From Byssochlamys sp. IMV 00236 (Eukaryota > Ascomycota > Eurotiomycetes > Eurotiales > Thermoascaceae): DNA of 64,000 nucleotides. The stretch spans positions 372,001 to 436,000 of the forward strand of contig MSJH02000817.1 in NCBI GenBank assembly GCA_001931875.2, read 5' to 3'. Of this stretch, positions 11,880 through 22,745 are shown piece after piece. The stretch's first letter is position 1. The number at the start of each line of letters is the position of its first letter. Both the position numbers and the translations under genes were made by a program. The notes under the pieces were generated by a model. The model made no database searches and had not been told where the DNA came from. It worked only from the letters and a program-made list of their open reading frames with translations.

Positions 11880-11899
11880 AGCCCTAAGCGAGCCCTAAG
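11880..11899 (-). promoter_or_regulatory. Tandem AGCCCTAAG promoter elements of rpl17
   Basis: Two copies of AGCCCTAAG lie 11 bases apart, roughly 140-155 bases upstream of the L17 start codon. CCCTAA-type boxes are known in promoters of fungal ribosomal protein genes, so a role in co-ordinated ribosomal protein expression is likely. The function here is inferred from sequence and position. Confidence 0.55.
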
Positions 11900-12458
11900 G
11901 CTAGCCCGCATTGGACGGTCTCCACCGGGGATGTATTGCCGGGTTCACCGCCCGGCAGTACTTCACTGACTTTCTCGAGCTTCAAGTTAGTTACTGGGCT
12001 ATTATTATTATGTGATGCCGACTGAGACACTGCGCTACGTGCTGAGCGATTATTGATGATGCAGATCATGGATGAATTGCTTTTTCTAATCTCTGCTGGA
12101 ATTGGATAACTTCAGGAACATGCTGACATACTGATCACCTCCTAACTTAGGTACTGCGCACTTACAACGAGATAAGATCATGTATTTGGGCAAGTTATCC
12201 CGGCGTACGAAGCACTTGGCTCCGATAAGACTGGCATGGCCTCACGGAGGCCATTCTCTCAGAGAGACTCTCTTGAAACCGATGGCCTTCAGGGACGCTC
12301 TGAGATTGTCTGCAGTTCTGTATCCAGAGTACTTATCAGATCGAAGCACCCTAGATTTCCACGCAAATCTGATACATGATTACGACCAGAGTCTGATACT
12401 GATCTGAATTAGGCGGGCTCACATATCTTGACCTATATTATTTAGTCTCAAAGTTGAA
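11900..12458. other. Intergenic between rpl17 and the amine oxidase fusion
   Basis: The left part belongs to the rpl17 promoter. The right part is the likely promoter of the fusion gene. The 75-codon ORF at 12180-12407 has no recognisable feature. Confidence 0.5.
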
Positions 12459-14303
12459 ATGGCTAAACTTGTCGAGCAAGTGGACCTGTCCAACACCAAG
12501 GCAGCGTATTATGCGCCAGTTACTGTCTCGAAAAGCAGCAGCAGTCTGATTCACATGTCTGGCCAGCCTGGCACGAGCAAGGATGGCCACGTACCCTCAG
12601 ACTACGAGTCACAGATTCACCTGGCTCTGCTGAATTTGAAGAAACTCATTTACGCTGCGGGAGCATCCATTCATCATATTGCCAAAATCAACATCTATAT
12701 TGTCAACTACAATCCAGCAGAACGAAAACATGTGCGCCACATTCAACGATTCCTGAGAGGCCATCGTCCAGCGATGACTCTGGTGCCCGTTCAGCAGCTC
12801 GCCCTCCCGGAATGGTTGATCGAGATTGATGCCGCTGTTGCCGGTCCATCCACTACTCTGATCCCGGCACCACGGATGCCAACTTCTCGACTCCACTCTG
12901 CTGAAGTCATAGATGTTATAGTTATAGGTGGCGGGCTATCCGGCCTTACGGCAGCTGAGAATGTTCTCAAGAGCGGCTTAAGCTGTGTGGTTTTCGAAGC
13001 CAGAGATCGAGTGGGTGGTAAGACTTGGAGTTCACCATTAAACATCGGAACCGGCGTGGTCGAGCTCGGAGCGGCCTGGATCAACGATACCAACCAGAGT
13101 CGCGCGTACGCCCTGGCGAAACGGTTCAATGCCGAACTCATTCTGCAGAATTCGAACGGAGACTGTGTTCTTCAGAGCTTTGACGGGTCCTGCAGTACTT
13201 TCCCGTACGGCGAACTTCCACCGTTCGACGAACTTACCGTCAAGGACGTCGCTGCGATCCGAGACACTGTTCAGGCGGACTGCTTGGCCGTTGATACATT
13301 CCAGCCGCGAGATACTTATCTCGACTCACTCACCTTTGAAGCGTACCTGCGTTCCAAAGGCGCTTCAAGGGAGGCCCTCGCTACCGCGACGGTGTGGTCA
13401 CGGGCAATGCTTGGCCAAGAGCCTCGCGACATCTCGGCACTTTACTTCCTCAACTACTGCAAATCTGGTGGCGGGCTGCTTCAAATGCGCTCTGATCGGA
13501 AAGATGGCGGGCAGTACCTGCGCATTCGTCAGGGAACCCAGTTCTTGGCCAAAGAGCTCGCAGCAAGGCTGCCTGAAGGTGTAGTACGCCTCTCCACCCG
13601 CGTCAAATCTATACGTCAGGTAATCTCCCGCGCCGTTGAAGTCCATGTCTCTGGACAGGATGGACCACGTGCCTACATAGCTCGCAAGGTCATCTGTTCC
13701 GTAGCCACGCCGGTTCTCAGGACGATTGAGTTCTCGCCGCCGCTGTCACTCGAGAAGAAGATTTTAGTAGACTCAACCACGTACGGCTACTACACCAAGG
13801 TCTTGCTGGTCTTCAAGTCTCCATTCTGGATTGCAAAAGGTTTCTGCGGCTTAGCGCAATCATTTGTTGGGCCTGCTTCGTTAATCCGCGATACTTCCAG
13901 TCCTGAGGATGACAAGCATGTGCTGACTTGCTTCCTCGCTGGGGATTTTGGTCGAGCCTGGGCTCAATTGCTGGCCGAAGAGCGCCAAAAGAGACTGCTA
14001 CAGCAAGTCAGCACATTGTTCAATGAGCCAGAGCCAACCCTTCAGGGCAACCTTGTTCAAACCCTCCACTACGATTGGTTGACAGATGAGTTTGCTGGCT
14101 GGGGTTGTCCATGCATTTGTATGGGCCCAGGCGTGCTTGATACGGTTGGTGACGCGCTGCGAGAGACATCCGGCGATGTGCATTTCGTCGGTACAGAGAC
14201 GGCTGGTGAATGGAAGGGTTACATGGAGGGAGCCATCCGTAGTGGAGAGAGAGGGGCGACCGAAGTGCTGGCAGACTTAACTAAAGACTCGGCTAGACTG
14301 TAA
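12459..14303 (+). CDS. RidA domain fused to flavin amine oxidase, 614 aa
   Basis: Single-exon fusion. Residues ~15-130 match the RidA/YjgF (Rid) family, whose members hydrolyse reactive enamines and imines. Residues ~150-605 are a flavin-containing amine oxidase: an FAD-binding G157-G-G-L-S-G162 motif follows a hydrophobic strand, E180 ends the second strand, R-V-G-G-K-T-W follows, and the C-terminal F-V-G-T-E-T-A flavin segment (576-582) precedes Y588-M-E-G-A. Amine oxidases make imines that water turns into carbonyls, so a Rid domain in the same chain would speed or detoxify that step. In the Rid part, the arginine that binds the substrate carboxylate in E. coli RidA (R105) aligns with M106, while the glutamate E120 aligns with E122. 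Loss of the arginine suggests substrates without a carboxylate. The substrate is unknown. No introns or frame breaks are seen. Confidence 0.92.
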   Translation: MAKLVEQVDLSNTKAAYYAPVTVSKSSSSLIHMSGQPGTSKDGHVPSDYESQIHLALLNLKKLIYAAGASIHHIAKINIYIVNYNPAERKHVRHIQRFLRGHRPAMTLVPVQQLALPEWLIEIDAAVAGPSTTLIPAPRMPTSRLHSAEVIDVIVIGGGLSGLTAAENVLKSGLSCVVFEARDRVGGKTWSSPLNIGTGVVELGAAWINDTNQSRAYALAKRFNAELILQNSNGDCVLQSFDGSCSTFPYGELPPFDELTVKDVAAIRDTVQADCLAVDTFQPRDTYLDSLTFEAYLRSKGASREALATATVWSRAMLGQEPRDISALYFLNYCKSGGGLLQMRSDRKDGGQYLRIRQGTQFLAKELAARLPEGVVRLSTRVKSIRQVISRAVEVHVSGQDGPRAYIARKVICSVATPVLRTIEFSPPLSLEKKILVDSTTYGYYTKVLLVFKSPFWIAKGFCGLAQSFVGPASLIRDTSSPEDDKHVLTCFLAGDFGRAWAQLLAEERQKRLLQQVSTLFNEPEPTLQGNLVQTLHYDWLTDEFAGWGCPCICMGPGVLDTVGDALRETSGDVHFVGTETAGEWKGYMEGAIRSGERGATEVLADLTKDSARL

Positions 14304-15220
14304 TATGCTCGGGCGGCATATCAGATTTAGATATTTACTGTCATTCCAGTTCTAGATCTACAACCGGGCATAGGGTTTAGAATTTGTAAGACTCTATTTT
14401 TACATCTTGAACTAGTTCAACTGATTTCTATTTATCTATAAACTTGATATTAACATCAAATCTTAACGTTATTCCAACCACATTGTATTTCAGTTGTCGA
14501 TTGACGCTGGGTTTGTTGGAGGATACAGACCCTGAACCCTCCAGGCTAGCCAGACGAACTCCCCGAGGCAGCACAACTATTCAGCAAATGCCTTTACCGT
14601 AATTGGAAAATGCACAGGAGTGCTTGCAGATGTAGTCATGTATATTTACTGCACTTCAGAACACATCCAAGATCGGCAAGTTGTTGTTCGAGTCCGAATC
14701 GGTTTTGGAAGAGAACGTTTACAGGCTCCACACGAGTAGGCAAGATCCTAATTAATCAATGTAGTGATACTTCCAAGGAGTTCTGTCTTCAGCTTCATGA
14801 CGCGGAACTGGAAATAACCGCGGCTGCTGTAGTGGCCAGAAAGATCAAGGGATCTGGCGAGGGTAGCAAATATGGTATTGATGGTTACCTACAGCTGAAA
14901 ACGGTGGTTCTGGGCAACGTACGGCAACCATATATGTCAAACACCGTGCCTTTTGGTAGTATCCACGAAAAATCCAACAAAAAGTTCATTTATAACCCCA
15001 GACCAACTTGGGTTTGAAATGCTTCGAGTGCTTCGTACTCAGCGACAGAGTCGCTTATCTATACACCTACCTACTCACGGCTCATAGATCACCCCGATTC
15101 TAAAATGATGCGAGTTATTCAATTTATCCTTGGAAACATGATGCATCCCAAAACATTTCCTGATCAGCTAGTTAGGGTTTTTGGTACATAAGATTTCATA
15201 TTGCCGTTTGGTTATATCTA
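14304..15220. other. Intergenic, convergent 3' regions
   Basis: The flanking genes converge here. A 135-codon plus-strand ORF at 14610-15017 shows no domain and weak coding character; I see no supported gene. Confidence 0.45.
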
Positions 15221-16401
15221 CTACTCAGTTGCCGTTCCATTTGCCGTGTTCGTGAAGTCCTTGGGGGCAGGGATTTCAACTAGACCTCTCTCTTCCTTGA
15301 GTTTCCACTGAAATGCCTTCAAAATGTTGTATATGACCCTGAGTGTCGGCATCGGGACACCCCTGGCAGCACCTTCTTTTAGGGGCTCACCGACAATAAC
15401 CTCGAACTCGCAATATCGACGCTGTGCAGAATCAGTTATTACATCTTTGTATTTGCCGACTCAGCATCTCAAAGCTAGAACTTACTTTTCTGATATCCAC
15501 CAGCATACTGGGTGGATTGTACATGGGAATGGGATCGAGACGAATCATGAGCTCCACCAGCTCAGCAGGCAGATCGTGGCCACAAGCTTTGGCCGCGGTC
15601 CGGATCTCTTCCATGGCTGGCCGAACCAGGCCATCCAAAGCGCCATCAGCGAGTTGGAGCCTTCCAGTATCAAGGCCTGTAGCCGCACAGATCGAGTTGA
15701 GACAGGCGTTATACATCAGCTTGCGCCATCTCGTGAAGCCCACGTCTGGGCTGTATTCCGGCTTACATTTCCCGCCAGCGCCGTATCTAGCCACGAAGTC
15801 TTGTGCTGCGGCATCCTCGGCCGCGGCATTCAGAGATGGGTTGCGAAAAGGACCGATATATAGTTCGTCGTCATCTTCGTGGACTATTTCGCCCGGCGAG
15901 ATCTCGTGGGAGCCACAGAAACTCACACCAGACAATACGATATTCTCAGGGTATGCTTTGATAACGGGCCGCTCGATGTTAAGACCATTTTGAATGAGCA
16001 CAATGACGGAATAACCAGGAGTGACGGCTGGACGAATAATATCCACCAACGTCGGTTGTACATCGGGCACATTCTTTGTCGTACACACGATGTACTTGAA
16101 TGGTGTAGTTCCCTCCTGCTTGATGTCGGGCACTGTGTTTCTAACTGCATATGAAGTCAGCGATAACATGTAACGAGCAGATGATTTCGGGTTGCCATGT
16201 GAGCATACTTGCGGTTGGGCGAAAGTTCTCAATCAATCCGTGATCAACAGATCGAATGTGGAATCCCTTGGCCTGTACGGCATCGTAGTTGGACCGCAGC
16301 ACGGCAGTCACTGTAGCTCGTCCGCCAATCTCCAGATTCAGCGCCGAAATGGTGCCTATACCACCACAGCCAACAAGAAGAACATTCGCTTTGTCAGCCA
16401 T
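15221..16401 (-). CDS. Ketopantoate reductase family protein (ApbA/PanE), 350 aa
   Basis: NAD(P)-dependent reductase of the 2-dehydropantoate 2-reductase family. Exons 16209-16401, 15486-16144 and 15221-15421 give 350 residues. The N-terminal Rossmann motif G11-C-G-G-I-G16 is intact. The catalytic lysine K206 in W-R-K-L-M-Y-N, with N210 and N214 spaced as in the family, marks the helical C-terminal domain. Many fungi carry several paralogues used on substrates other than ketopantoate, so the reduced 2-oxo acid cannot be named. It is divergent from the Zn2Cys6 regulator to its right, with 334 bases between start codons, which makes shared control plausible. It converges with the RidA-amine oxidase gene. 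Confidence 0.9.
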
Positions 16402-16735
16402 TTCTTTTCATATTTTCTCTTTTCTTAAATCCGGATTCACTTTCGATCATTTTCCCTCGCTATCGTCGAGTAATTTAAGATGGAGAACAATATGAAAAAA
16501 AGCCGGCTGCTCCATGGTTATCGCGGTTCCGGGATGACTTGCCTCTTTACTTTATCTCCTATCTAAAGATATCGGCTCTCTAGAGCACTCACCCAACTGT
16601 CGCACGGGATATTCTGCTCCTTAGGATTTTTAACAATCCAGCCAATATCCAGAGAGGTATCTTTTACCTTGGATAATAATACTTGACAGAATTCATGAGG
16701 CAAGGATTCCCTATTGAAAGAGACACAGCCACGAA
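16402..16735. promoter_or_regulatory. Bidirectional promoter between reductase and regulator
   Basis: This 334-base segment separates two divergent start codons. It is C/T-rich on the left and has no ORF. Common control of both genes, perhaps including self-regulation, is inference. Confidence 0.45.
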
Positions 16736-18922
16736 ATGACTTCAGTTACCAGAAGAAGAGGGACAGCCGCAGCGCAACGCAGTCGGTCTATGGGAGGATG
16801 CTCCACCTGTCGCGAGCGACACAACAAGTGTGACGAGACGCGGCCTCGCTGTCAAGTTTGTGAACGTCTTGGTCTGGAATGTGCTGGCTATGACGCCCGC
16901 ATTTCCTTCATCTTCGAGGGCTGCGAATCCACTGCCGACAGCATCAAGGATACTGCACACAATGGCCCTCTTTTTCGCCGACCCCTCTATACAGAGCTGG
17001 AGCGGCAATTGATGAGCGAGCAACTCATTATGTCTTGCCCGCGGACTGTTAACGAAATTCTCTCGCTGTTGGACTTTGAAGGATTCGAACGCGACGAGCC
17101 AGCTCCACGAGATATCGACATCGTTCAAGGACCATTCGGTGTCTTCAGTCTGGAAAACTCGGCGTCTCATGCCGTTGACCCGGCTTCCTCTGACACACCC
17201 TCAAGCTCAATGACCCCGGTTGCCCCAGTTGATCCCCTTGCGGCGCAAATCATAGAGACAGCTGTTTTCTTGGGCCGTAATGAGTTTCTCGGAGATGGCG
17301 TTGATCTCGAGAGTGATAAGGACTTCTCTTACGAGGAATTGTCTTCCCCATTAGACCTATTATGCGACCATCAAGCTGATCAGGCGATGCTTACATCCGA
17401 AATCGATCTTGGGAACGGGGGTATCTGGCCGAACGAGGCGTTTACGCCGTCATTACCTATGTCCTCTATCAGTCTCGTGCCTCCCGATGCTACGTTCCTA
17501 CTGTCCCACTACCGCGATGTGGTCATCAACTTCTTGTCGCCACTGCAGTATAAAAAAAGTCCGTGGCAAACTATGTTTCTTCCGAGTGCCATGAATACTC
17601 TTGCTACCCTAACTCTGGGCGAATCCCCTAACAATGCTAGCTTTTGCATTTTCAGTGCTATCCTTGCTACCAGTGCATCCCATTTGGGAAACACTGTATT
17701 CGCAGCTGCAAACCAATATTGGAATAACAGATCAGAACGTTACTTCAGCATTGCCCAGCAGAGTCTCAAGCTGGCATTGAAAGACGAGGCCCAAAAGTCC
17801 CCACCAAAAAAAGCAAAATATAAGGAGATACTGATGAGTCTGCTATCCATGACAACCGCTTCCGTAAGGACTACCTAGAAGCTTTGGTTCTGGGCCGGTG
17901 TACAGTCAAGGACTAATCATTAATCATATATATATATATATATATAGATATTTAGCGGTCTCTGGAAGTACACTAGGTGCTACCTCCTTGATGCTGAGAA
18001 ACTCATTCGTCAGCGAGGACTCCCAAAGCGACACAAGTCTCGCAAAGTCAGACTCTTGCACCACTGCTATGCTTACATGCGAGTGATGCACGAGACGACG
18101 GTTTTTGCTTCCGCTGAGCAAGAGATTGAGTCTTCACAACCGTCAGAGCGATGCGTAGACAAGTCTCCTTTACGAGTTCAGAAATGGGATGGTCGATTGG
18201 ACCAAAGGCTTCTGATGAATAAGGAATCTGACCTTGGAGAAAACGATCTTCTCCTAGCCGTTCCTGGTCGATGGGATTCGACGTTATACCCGTCTATGTA
18301 CGGCCTTCCTGAGTCCTTCCTGGTGATGCTATCCGAGACATTGAGACTCGCAAATGAGAGGATCACCCTACAACGAACTCCCAACGATGGTAAACTGACA
18401 TGGAAACAATATCTATTCCGGGCCAAGATCCTGGAGAAATGCGTCTGCAGTTGGGAACCGACAGTGCCCGGCTATCCTGAACCCAATAATACCTCTATAT
18501 CCGATGCATTGGGAGCTTTAAATCACCGACTGGTCGATTGTATGCTTCATGCGATGCACCAGGCACTGATTATTTACTTCTATCGCATAATTCACGATAT
18601 TGATCCATTTATACTGCAAGACCGTGTTGCGGAAGCGCTCGAGTACTTGCTTGAGTGGGAACAACTTAAAGAGGATGCAAGAGAGTGTGCGGCCCCTTTC
18701 GCATGGACAGGCTTTATAGTTGCGTGCGAAGCACTGGATCAGGCAACCCAGGAAAAGTTCTCGGCCTGGTTTAGCATCTGTGCCAAACGGAGTGGGATCA
18801 AGACATTCCATGTCGCTCATCAGATTGCACAGCAAATCTGGACCAGAAGACAAGAGGCAAGTGCGGCTAATGTGAGCTGGCCTGAGCTGATCGAGCAAAA
18901 GTCGCCACTATATTTCATCTGA
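16736..18922 (+). CDS. Zn2Cys6 transcription factor, 700 aa
   Basis: Fungal binuclear zinc-cluster regulator. Exons 16736-17863 and 17948-18922 join in phase 0 to give 700 residues. The cluster cysteines are C22, C25, C32, C39, C42 and C49, preceded by a basic run. The C-terminal two thirds match the Fungal_trans_2 type of regulatory domain, including a conserved segment around residues 370-420 that spans the splice. The 84-base intron ends in a (TA)n run whose AG is the acceptor; without the splice the frame hits a stop at once. Central position among metabolic genes and divergence from the reductase suggest it is the local pathway regulator, which is inference. Confidence 0.92.
17926..17946. 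repeat. (TA)n run at intron acceptor
   Basis: About ten TA units immediately precede the acceptor AG of the regulator intron. Length changes here could affect splicing. Confidence 0.85.
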
Positions 18923-19076
18923 GTTACAGAGCCTTAGAGAATTACACCATTAAATGGCCCACAGGTATATCCATAATTAACACATAAGCTTTATACAACA
19001 ATGAAGCTAATATAATCTGAAAAGGCCGAGGGGCAGCATTTCTTTTCTGCTTGCTCTCATCCTCCAACCGAAATGT

Positions 19077-20092
19077 TCATTGAAGAAAGTCGCCCCCAGA
19101 GACAGCTAGTTCATACTCATAGTCTGGCTGAAACTCGCAATAAACTGCCTCCTAGAGGCACCGTTAGCTTGAATTTTTTCGGGAATTGGGGGAAAGGAAT
19201 CCCTACAGGGTCAGTTGTCATTTTGAACGTGAACTCGGCGGCATCCCGATCAATCAAGACTCTTGGACTCCCAGCAGCGGCTGCATTCTCCACCTTGAGC
19301 TGAATCTCACAGCTCCGCTCTGCCAGAGTGTAGAGGTAGGCAGCCTCGTCGACGGTGTGGCCCACAGTGAGGAGACCATGGTTGCGAAGAATAAGCAGTT
19401 TCCCTCGGGGGCCGAGAGCAGTTCCTAATCGTCGTCCTTCTTCTGGAGTCAAGACTACACCCCCGAAATCCTTATACACCGCTTGGGCATCCCCGTAAAA
19501 CATGGTGACATCCTGGTTAATCATCCCGAGCGGCCTTGCGAATGCAGACCACGCCTTGCCATTAACCGTATGAGCATGACAAGCGGCATTTACGTGCGTG
19601 TATCTCTTATGTAGTGCGCTGTGAATCTGGAAACCAGCCGCGTTTGCGGGCCGAGATCTGTTGCCGCCTACTACCTCGCCGTCATGGTTTAACAGAATCA
19701 TGTCTGAAGCCTTGATGAGGCCGAAATGGATACCAAGCCTGGGATAAGTTAATTCAGTGAACCTCCAATGCTGGAGGAGAAACTCACGGGTTGGTCCAGA
19801 AGAGGTTGCTATGTTCGGGATCTCGAAGCGAGATGTGGCCGCTCATGCCCTCTGTAAATCCCTTGCGAGCAAATACCCGGAAGGCTCCTGCCATGTGCTC
19901 AAGCATCCAACGCCGTTTCTTGTCCATGTCTGTAAATGATGGAATGCCTGGGAGCAGCATGCCCTGTGATATTGCTGCAATGCCGGTCTTTTCAACGGGA
20001 TGTTGTAAAAGTTTGGCATCTTCAACCAAACCAGCCCTCTTCTTGGACTGAGTAGTCAAAGTTGGTGTCGCCGTCGTCGTCGTGGTGCTCAT
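19077..20092 (-). CDS. Class II aldolase/adducin family protein, 303 aa
   Basis: Zinc-dependent aldolase-type fold. Exons 19788-20092, 19207-19738 and 19077-19151 give 303 residues. The metal ligands H156 and H158 in C-H-A-H, and H222 in L-R-N-H-G-L-L, are in place, and the F-T-E-G-M-S-G-H segment near residue 80 is typical. The last exon is small: a 55-base GTAGGG..CTAG intron must be removed to recover the conserved E-A-V-Y-C-E-F-Q-P end, otherwise the protein reads into an unrelated tail. The N-terminus has a Thr-rich stretch. Bacterial relatives act on sugar phosphates such as fuculose-1-phosphate; many fungal members have unknown substrates. It lies between the regulator and a dioxygenase. 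Confidence 0.9.
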
Positions 20093-20920
20093 TTCGATGA
20101 TTGTGGTAGTATGTTCCCAGTAACTCGGAAATAGAAACAAAATCAATGTCAGCGCAGTGTATTGAATGGTACAAAACAGTCTCAGAGTAATCCCAACCGT
20201 ATCGGACACTCATCATTCATTATATATGTGATTGGTGCTCCATCACACAAGCGACTAAGTAGGCTTTCTGCTTCTATCGCCGGTTCTGCTTGCCAATCTT
20301 GTAAAATGGGGAGCGGACCAGGCACGCGTTTGCTTGCAATCGAAGGCAAATGTCTCCCCGGAAAGAGAAATTCCCAAAAGATAAGGATTCAGAAAGAATT
20401 ATCCAATGATGTTACTCTGATTCGATCAGATTCCTTCACCTGGACTGGGCACATCGGATCACTCCGCATGATGCTAGGTTTCTTTTGATTATCAACCACG
20501 ATGTTATTGAGATACCTAATTAGTGCGTTGTTTCTTCGGCTCAGCTATTTGGAAACACGGGCATTAAGTACAGGTGTTTTCCAGTTCTGCGCATATTTCC
20601 TTACAGCATCCACCAACTTGGTATTGCTTCCAGTAAATACGGATGATAAATCAAACCTGTAATATAAAAAGCTTGATTTTTGTCTTGCCTCTGTGGCTTA
20701 CAGATATAAGAGATGTAAATGTGAGCACTCATTAAGTATGTGATGTTTATTGTTTCCGATCTATGGTACGGCCATCATCCTACAGAACTACTAGTCGAAG
20801 GACTACTGCAAGAATGAAACAGCAACATACAGTTTTCGGATATATAGATATTGAGCTGTTTGATCTCATGTCCATCTTGAAGAGTGATGTATGTACATAC
20901 ATACAATGTCTCTCTCATGC
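20093..20920. other. Intergenic, aldolase promoter and dioxygenase 3' region
   Basis: No gene seen. The 108-codon ORF at 20162-20488 has no recognisable features. Confidence 0.5.
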
Positions 20921-21987
20921 TTAATCCAAATCCTCATAGTATTGAGCCTCGTCGGGCTTCCATCTACCATTGATAATATGCATAGGACTGACGAAGTCGA
21001 TAAAGCCCAGATTCGGAGACGAGATATTATAGCCAGTACGAATTTGCTCTTTCTCCGTCCACGAGCGAACCTCTTCCGTGGGAAATTCGAGATAGAAGTT
21101 CTCCTCTGCACGGTGCGTACCACGACAGAAGAACAAGCCGTGCACTGGACGGTTGGTGCTGGTGCTCTGATTAGCGCCGCCAGCGTGATACATGGAGCCT
21201 AGGAACAGAAGCGCTTCGCCTGGGACCATGGTCGCCCGGGAGGCTTCTTCTCGGCGAGGAGCACGCTTGTCTCCCCAAAGGTGGGAGCCAGGTAAGACCT
21301 GATTTTGTTTCTAATTAGTCCTGTTTGGTGCTTTTGGGGGGCGCGGTGAAAGGAAAAAACCCCGTTTGTCAACTTACCAATGTGGCACCGTTCTCCTCTG
21401 TAGATTCTACACCAGGAACCAAAAGCGACATACTAACGTCCGAACCCAGCTTATAGCCAGTGCTGGTCATGTCCTCATGGTCAACATGATGAACCTTGTC
21501 GTCTCGATGGATGCGTTGGCCAATGGCTCCTGGTCTGACATCAATCGTGGCCGCTGTGGACAAGATGGGAAGGGTTGTGTGCGTGGTTGGTACATCATCG
21601 TAGAAAATAGTAGTGGTTTTGGACAGGAAATGGTTTAGGATATCGAATAGTCTATCGCTGCCGACCCATTCGCGACGAGCTGTATTGCTGCGGCCTAACA
21701 GTCGTGTGCAACGGCGGGTCTCTGGAGGGAAAAGCTTGCCCTGTTGCCGTCGACATGGTGAGCTAGGAAAAGAGGAAGTTTCGGCAATTTGGCATATACT
21801 AACTAACCTTCCAAGGCTTGTCGTTATTCAAGTAAGGCTCAACCTCCGAGTTGACTTGCGCGACCACTTCGGGAGTCGTGAATCCAGTCAGGATCACACC
21901 ACCGTCCTGTTCAATTGTAGAGATGACCTTGTCAAGGTCGTTAAAATCAACACGACGAAGACTTGCAGGGGCAATGGCTGAAGGCAT
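20921..21987 (-). CDS. Phytanoyl-CoA dioxygenase (PhyH) family enzyme, 306 aa
   Basis: Fe(II)/2-oxoglutarate dioxygenase. Exons 21808-21987, 21378-21740 and 20921-21298 give 306 residues, all junctions in phase 0. The iron-binding triad is visible as H138-x-D140 in I-H-R-D-D and H219 in M-Y-H-A-G-G; R231 in N-R-P-V-H-G is the expected 2-oxoglutarate carboxylate ligand. The spacing matches fungal PhyH enzymes from natural-product pathways (the FtmOx1/EasH type) better than peroxisomal phytanoyl-CoA hydroxylase, and no peroxisomal targeting signal is seen at the C-terminus. The substrate is unknown. It is transcribed in the same direction as the neighbouring aldolase and hydroxyacid dehydrogenase. 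Confidence 0.9.
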
Positions 21988-22745
21988 GATGATAATTCCT
22001 GTCCGCCAAAAAAAGGAAGCAATGAAAGCAACAGGTAACTATAAATAACGAGACTCGCCGTTTTCCTTATATCAAATTGCGATGCAGCAAGATATGTATG
22101 TAGTATATCAGTCATTCTTCTTATCTCTCACCATACCGATGTAATGTCGCCCTTTGCGTACGCTAAAACAGACCACCTAGATAAGAAAATTACAATCGCC
22201 CCTCGTTAATGATTATTGCTTATCGGCATACACCAATTTACTTATGGTCTGAGGAAAGTGTCCCCGGTCACGTGGAATTGTAGGCATCTGGAGGTAATAC
22301 TACCGTGGTGGATACAGAAACCGCGGTCGAGGAAGTACGCTTGCTGCTCCGCAACTAAAAGAGAAATCATAGTAGAGAATCTCAGTTACAAGGAAGCTTT
22401 CTGTCCTACGAAGTACTTTTGTCGACCCGAAGCTATTAATAATAAAGGCCGTTTCCAAATCTTTGCGTCCTGGCAGTCAGACTGCCGAAATGGGAAAGTA
22501 GTCCGCTAGTACACCATAATCAACAGTATTCCGTGAACAACGCTGAGCATAAAGCAGCACCCCGTCCGCCCTAGAATGGGAAGGGAAATCATATTTGCTA
22601 TCTAGGTGGTCTAACTAGCCCGAGAATATAATGCTAAATCACTGCAGAGAAATATGAAGACCCGAGATACTCCAGCATCACGTCTCCTTGACCGAAAATT
22701 TCTTTTAAATTTCAATTGCCATTTATCTCATTGCTGAGCTTCTTG
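21988..22745. other. Intergenic, dioxygenase promoter
   Basis: No gene seen; A/T-rich with a 97-codon ORF at 22216-22509 that has no recognisable domain. Confidence 0.5.

Noticed and set aside
14610..15017. Plus-strand ORF of 135 codons between two convergent genes
   Set aside because: No domain, poor coding character and position in a 3' region; likely chance.
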